Positions 22,110-24,165 of a stretch of DNA of 24,165 bases are shown piece after piece. How positions within the stretch are numbered: the stretch's first letter is position 1; every line of letters begins with the position of its first letter. A program made the position numbers and the translations under genes. Below the pieces are notes generated by a model, which was not told the origin of the DNA, searched no databases, and was given only the letters and a program-made list of their open reading frames with translations. This DNA comes from a virus. Location of the stretch: positions 1 to 24,165 of the IMG/VR virus record IMGVR_UViG_3300045768_000052; one strand, written 5' to 3'.

Positions 22110-22343
22110 TCACCTCGAATCTGGCGGCCAGCTCTGGCCGTACGTGGGCGCCGCGGACTGCAGAGCGCGGCGGTAGGTGTGGGCTCTGCCCTCGGCGGCG
22201 AGGCAGGCGGGGCACGGCTTCTGACCGTGGCGGCGCTCCCGGCGGGCCCGGGCCTCAGTGCCGTGCGGACGGATGTCGGCTCGCTCATGCCAGCCGCGGT
22301 CGAAATTCGGCTCAAGGCCGACGACTTCAGTCGGCGCGCTCAC
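22110..22343 (-). CDS. Small CxxC protein, 77 aa
   Basis: The central ERRHGQKPCPACLAAEGRAH resembles the HG-x3-C-x2-C segment of many small actinophage and AICE proteins. GTG start overlaps the previous stop by 4 bp; the stop lies 4 bp before the next ATG. Only two cysteines, so a lone zinc site would need the nearby histidines or a dimer. Function unknown. Confidence 0.72.
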   Translation of the reverse strand: MSAPTEVVGLEPNFDRGWHERADIRPHGTEARARRERRHGQKPCPACLAAEGRAHTYRRALQSAAPTYGQSWPPDSR

Positions 22344-23002
22344 TCGTCATCACCTTCGGGCGGTGCGGACTGAACGACGATGTGATGACGCCGCGCGAAC
22401 GACGGGAGCGCGACCTCGGCAAGGGTGCGCCAGAGCGCGTCGGGGCGTCCCCATTCCGGGTCGATGACAGTAACCTGCCAGGCATTGCACAGGTCCTTCA
22501 CCGCGCCCCGCCTGCAGATGCCGTAACCGAGATACGGGTCGCGGATGTGACGGCGGGGCACCTGGACCCCGAAGCAGGTGAGCCGCTGCCCGTTGACCTT
22601 GGTGACCACCTGGGCTTCGCCGTAGTAATAGCGCCAACGGGGCAGGTAGGCCGGGTCGTGGACGATGGCGATCAGGTCAGCGTGGACAGCGGCCGTCTCG
22701 ATCCGCTCGGCAACAGCCCAGCTCGCGAATCCCTCGACGGCGGCACGCTGTTCCGCGCTCGTCCCCTCGCCGTCGCGCTTCAGGATGCCGATCTGGCTTC
22801 CGGTAGTCACGAACCGGGCCCGGTTCAGCTTCGCCAGCAGCGGGACCAGAGCGGGGTCCTCGATGTCGGAGGTCCCGTAGTAGCCCGGCTGTGAGGCGAT
22901 GCCGCCCTCCAGCCAGCGGGCGGTCAGCTCGCCGACTTCGGCGAGGGTGCAGGCGGCTGCCCACTGCTCGCGGTCGCGCCCGTTCATGCGGTGGCGGTTC
23001 AC
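22340..23002 (-). CDS. DUF6919-like protein, 220 aa
   Basis: The segments TLAEVGELTARWLEGGIASQPGYYG (residues about 19-43) and LAKLNRARFVTTGSQIG resemble the Streptomyces DUF6919 family, whose role is unknown. Beyond that come strand-rich parts (ADLIAIVHDPAYLPRWRYYYGE, then GQRLTCFGVQVPRRHI) and an Arg/Trp-rich end. GTG start overlaps the upstream stop by 4 bp. I recognise the family by recall, not search. Its size makes it the largest unknown in this part of the operon. Confidence 0.75.
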   Translation of the reverse strand: MNRHRMNGRDREQWAAACTLAEVGELTARWLEGGIASQPGYYGTSDIEDPALVPLLAKLNRARFVTTGSQIGILKRDGEGTSAEQRAAVEGFASWAVAERIETAAVHADLIAIVHDPAYLPRWRYYYGEAQVVTKVNGQRLTCFGVQVPRRHIRDPYLGYGICRRGAVKDLCNAWQVTVIDPEWGRPDALWRTLAEVALPSFARRHHIVVQSAPPEGDDE

Positions 23003-23223
23003 GTGTTCACCATCCTTGGCCGCAGGTACAGGAGGCCGCCGTCACGGATAACCGAGCGGATGAGCCACAGCACCAAGGCCAGGAGCGCGAGCACCACCGC
23101 GGCGGCGATCAGTCCCAGCACCGGCACCGACAGGGGCTGGCCGAGGATGACGGCGTTGAGCCGGGTCTTGGCCGACACGATGAGGCCGAGCACGATCAGC
23201 ACGGCCGGCACGGGGGCGATCAC
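22999..23223 (-). CDS. Two-helix membrane protein, 74 aa
   Basis: Two membrane segments: VPAVLIVLGLIVSA near the N terminus and VLGLIAAAVVLALLALVLWLI in the middle, then a basic tail (RSVIRDG, LRPRMVNT). The GTG at 23223 overlaps the preceding 36-aa gene by 4 bp. A longer frame to 23340 would add an Arg-rich leader overlapping that gene and was rejected. Probably an inner-membrane component of the transfer module. Confidence 0.7.
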   Translation of the reverse strand: MIAPVPAVLIVLGLIVSAKTRLNAVILGQPLSVPVLGLIAAAVVLALLALVLWLIRSVIRDGGLLYLRPRMVNT

Positions 23224-23330
23224 CGGGCACCTCCGACGACTTGCAGGTGACGCTGGCGCGGAGGCCGGGCGCAGCGGAGCTCGTCGACCTCGGCCTCGAG
23301 CTCGGTGAGACGCTGCTCGGTCCTGGTCAT
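23220..23330 (-). CDS. Tiny coiled-coil protein, 36 aa
   Basis: Starts MTRTEQRLTELEAEVDELRC, a heptad-like leucine pattern, followed by a basic tail. Both its start and its stop form 4-bp overlaps with neighbours, so it probably is a real coupled gene even though it is very short. It may pair with another coiled coil. Confidence 0.55.
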   Translation of the reverse strand: MTRTEQRLTELEAEVDELRCARPPRQRHLQVVGGAR

Positions 23331-23896
23331 GAGGCACCACCGGGCTTCTCGTCGTAGACGACCGTGGCGTTGGTGAACACCACAGCGGCCTCGAAGATGC
23401 TGCTGAGGTCCTGGCTGGTGATTAGCTCCTTCTGCGTGGCCAAGACGAACCGCGCGACGTGGTAGCCGTCCTGGCCGGTACCCAAGGAAGCGCACGCCTC
23501 GCCGGGGAGCGCGCAGCAGTAGCGGCAATTCGCCCGGCGTATCGCTTCGCAGATGGCATGCGGACCGCGTGGCACGCCGCGCTCGTCAGACATCTCCTCC
23601 AGGGCCGCGAACCAGAGGGGTGCCCGGTCCGGATTCTCCCATGGGGGCGGCTGGCGCATGGCGGCCTCGATCGCAGCGATTGCGTCCCGTGTCTCAGACG
23701 CCGCCCGGCAATCCCGGCAGTCGACGGTGGACCAGTCGCCGCTGGCCGTCTCATCGTCGCCGATGAACCCGCAGAGCGGGGAGCCGTCGCCGAACGCATC
23801 AGCGTGGGTGACGGTCACGCCGACCAGGTTGAGGGTGAACATGTACTCGGTTACGGGCGTCGACTCGGCACCGGGGTGATCTGCTGTTACCTTCAT
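23327..23896 (-). CDS. Phage/AICE zinc-finger protein, 189 aa
   Basis: Two metal-binding patterns. The first runs from H31 through C42 to C60-x2-C63 (VDCRDCRAA). The second is C124-x2-C127, C135 and H146 (CRYCCALPGEACAS, then YHVAR), the CxxC-x7-C-Hx type common in actinophage proteins that bind nucleic acid. Between them lies a helix with PPWENPDRAPLWFAAL. The ATG at 23896 has AGAGGA upstream; a longer frame to 24118 overlaps the preceding gene and lacks support. Role in transfer or regulation is inferred. Confidence 0.75.
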   Translation of the reverse strand: MKVTADHPGAESTPVTEYMFTLNLVGVTVTHADAFGDGSPLCGFIGDDETASGDWSTVDCRDCRAASETRDAIAAIEAAMRQPPPWENPDRAPLWFAALEEMSDERGVPRGPHAICEAIRRANCRYCCALPGEACASLGTGQDGYHVARFVLATQKELITSQDLSSIFEAAVVFTNATVVYDEKPGGAS

Positions 23897-23934
23897 GGGT
23901 GGGTCCTCTCTCGGTTGTGCGGGAGTGGTTCCGG

Positions 23935-23968
23935 GGGCCGCCAAGGTGTTCGCCCACCGAGGCGGCCC
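23935..23968. other. Hairpin before the zinc-finger gene
   Basis: GGGCCGCC (23935-23942) pairs with GGCGGCCC (23961-23968), and an inner GGTG/CACC (23945-23948 and 23955-23958) can extend the stem. It lies in the 101-bp gap between the last two minus-strand genes. The plus-strand side is followed by GTTTTG, so it could also terminate plus-strand transcripts; on the minus strand there is no T-tract. Confidence 0.45.
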
Positions 23969-23997
23969 GTTTTGAGCGAGTAGCGCAGGCGCGCTTG

Positions 23998-24165
23998 TCA
24001 CGAGGCCAGCGCTTCCATGGCGTTGACCAGATCGAGGCATGATGCGGCCGGGTGTTCCGGGTCCGACGTTGCCCACTGGCGCGCTTCTGCTGCAGTGACG
24101 CCGAGGTCGAGGATCCACAGGGCGATCGCGCTGAGGCTGCTGTCGTTTGCGGGGCCGCGCGTCAT
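23998..24165 (-). CDS. Small hypothetical protein at the window edge, 55 aa
   Basis: Reads MTRGPANDSSLSAIALWILD onward, then LGVTAAEARQWATSDPEHPA and a final helix, ending with TGA. The ATG is exactly the last codon of the window, so a longer N terminus or an upstream ribosome binding site cannot be seen. Codon use is actinobacterial. No family recognised. Confidence 0.5.
   Translation of the reverse strand: MTRGPANDSSLSAIALWILDLGVTAAEARQWATSDPEHPAASCLDLVNAMEALAS

Noticed and set aside
24056-24063. TCCGGGTC, complement of the GACCCGGA repeat bound by some Streptomyces TraB proteins
   Set aside because: Only one copy was noticed and it lies in a coding frame; a clt locus has several clustered copies, and other TraB proteins use other repeats.

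Overview
The window is high-GC DNA with GTG starts, 4-bp ATGA/GTGA gene overlaps and protein families typical of filamentous actinobacteria (Streptomyces and relatives). I read it as the interior of a mobile element that combines phage-type genes with the transfer module of an actinomycete integrative and conjugative element (AICE) or conjugative plasmid. The genus cannot be fixed from the sequence. No tRNA, rRNA, CRISPR array, integrase, portal or major capsid gene was found. The window starts on the stop codon of one gene and ends on the start codon of another, so the element probably continues on both sides.

Left block (1-5723, minus strand). Reading in the direction of transcription: a VRR-NUC nuclease, two small proteins, a RepA-like AAA ATPase with a C-terminal winged helix, a dense cluster of CCTGTGA/TCACAGG repeats, a 54-aa protein, a protein built from two tandem repeats, small and large terminase subunits, and a serine resolvase. 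This looks like replication/recombination followed by DNA packaging.

Control region (5724-6686). A 243-aa putative DNA-binding protein lies between two perfect 36-bp inverted copies of a control sequence. One copy precedes the left block and the other precedes the right-going operon, each in the same orientation relative to the genes it precedes. Matching sub-motifs continue outside the 36 bp. The arrangement looks like a regulator driving two outward operons from mirrored promoter/operators.

Middle operon (6687-14015, plus strand). A coiled-coil protein, a scaffold-like protein and a 104-aa protein are followed by a 1444-aa tape-measure protein with a C-terminal tail-lysozyme domain, a Cys-rich protein, a disordered protein and a 149-aa protein. 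The usual head and tail genes are missing around the tape measure. A strong hairpin at 14108-14140 separates it from the convergent right block.

Right block (14149-24165). A winged-helix regulator (minus) diverges from an excisionase-like protein (plus). Facing them is a minus-strand run of 20 genes, mostly overlapping by 4 bp. It includes a TraB-like FtsK/SpoIIIE DNA translocase, an SpdB-like multi-membrane spread protein, a double zinc-ribbon coiled-coil protein, several membrane and Cys-rich small proteins, a protein resembling the DUF6919 family, and many small proteins of the kind carried by Streptomyces AICEs and phages. TraB plus SpdB points to transfer of double-stranded DNA between mycelial cells, while terminase plus tape measure points to a virion. 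Having both in one element is the most interesting feature here.
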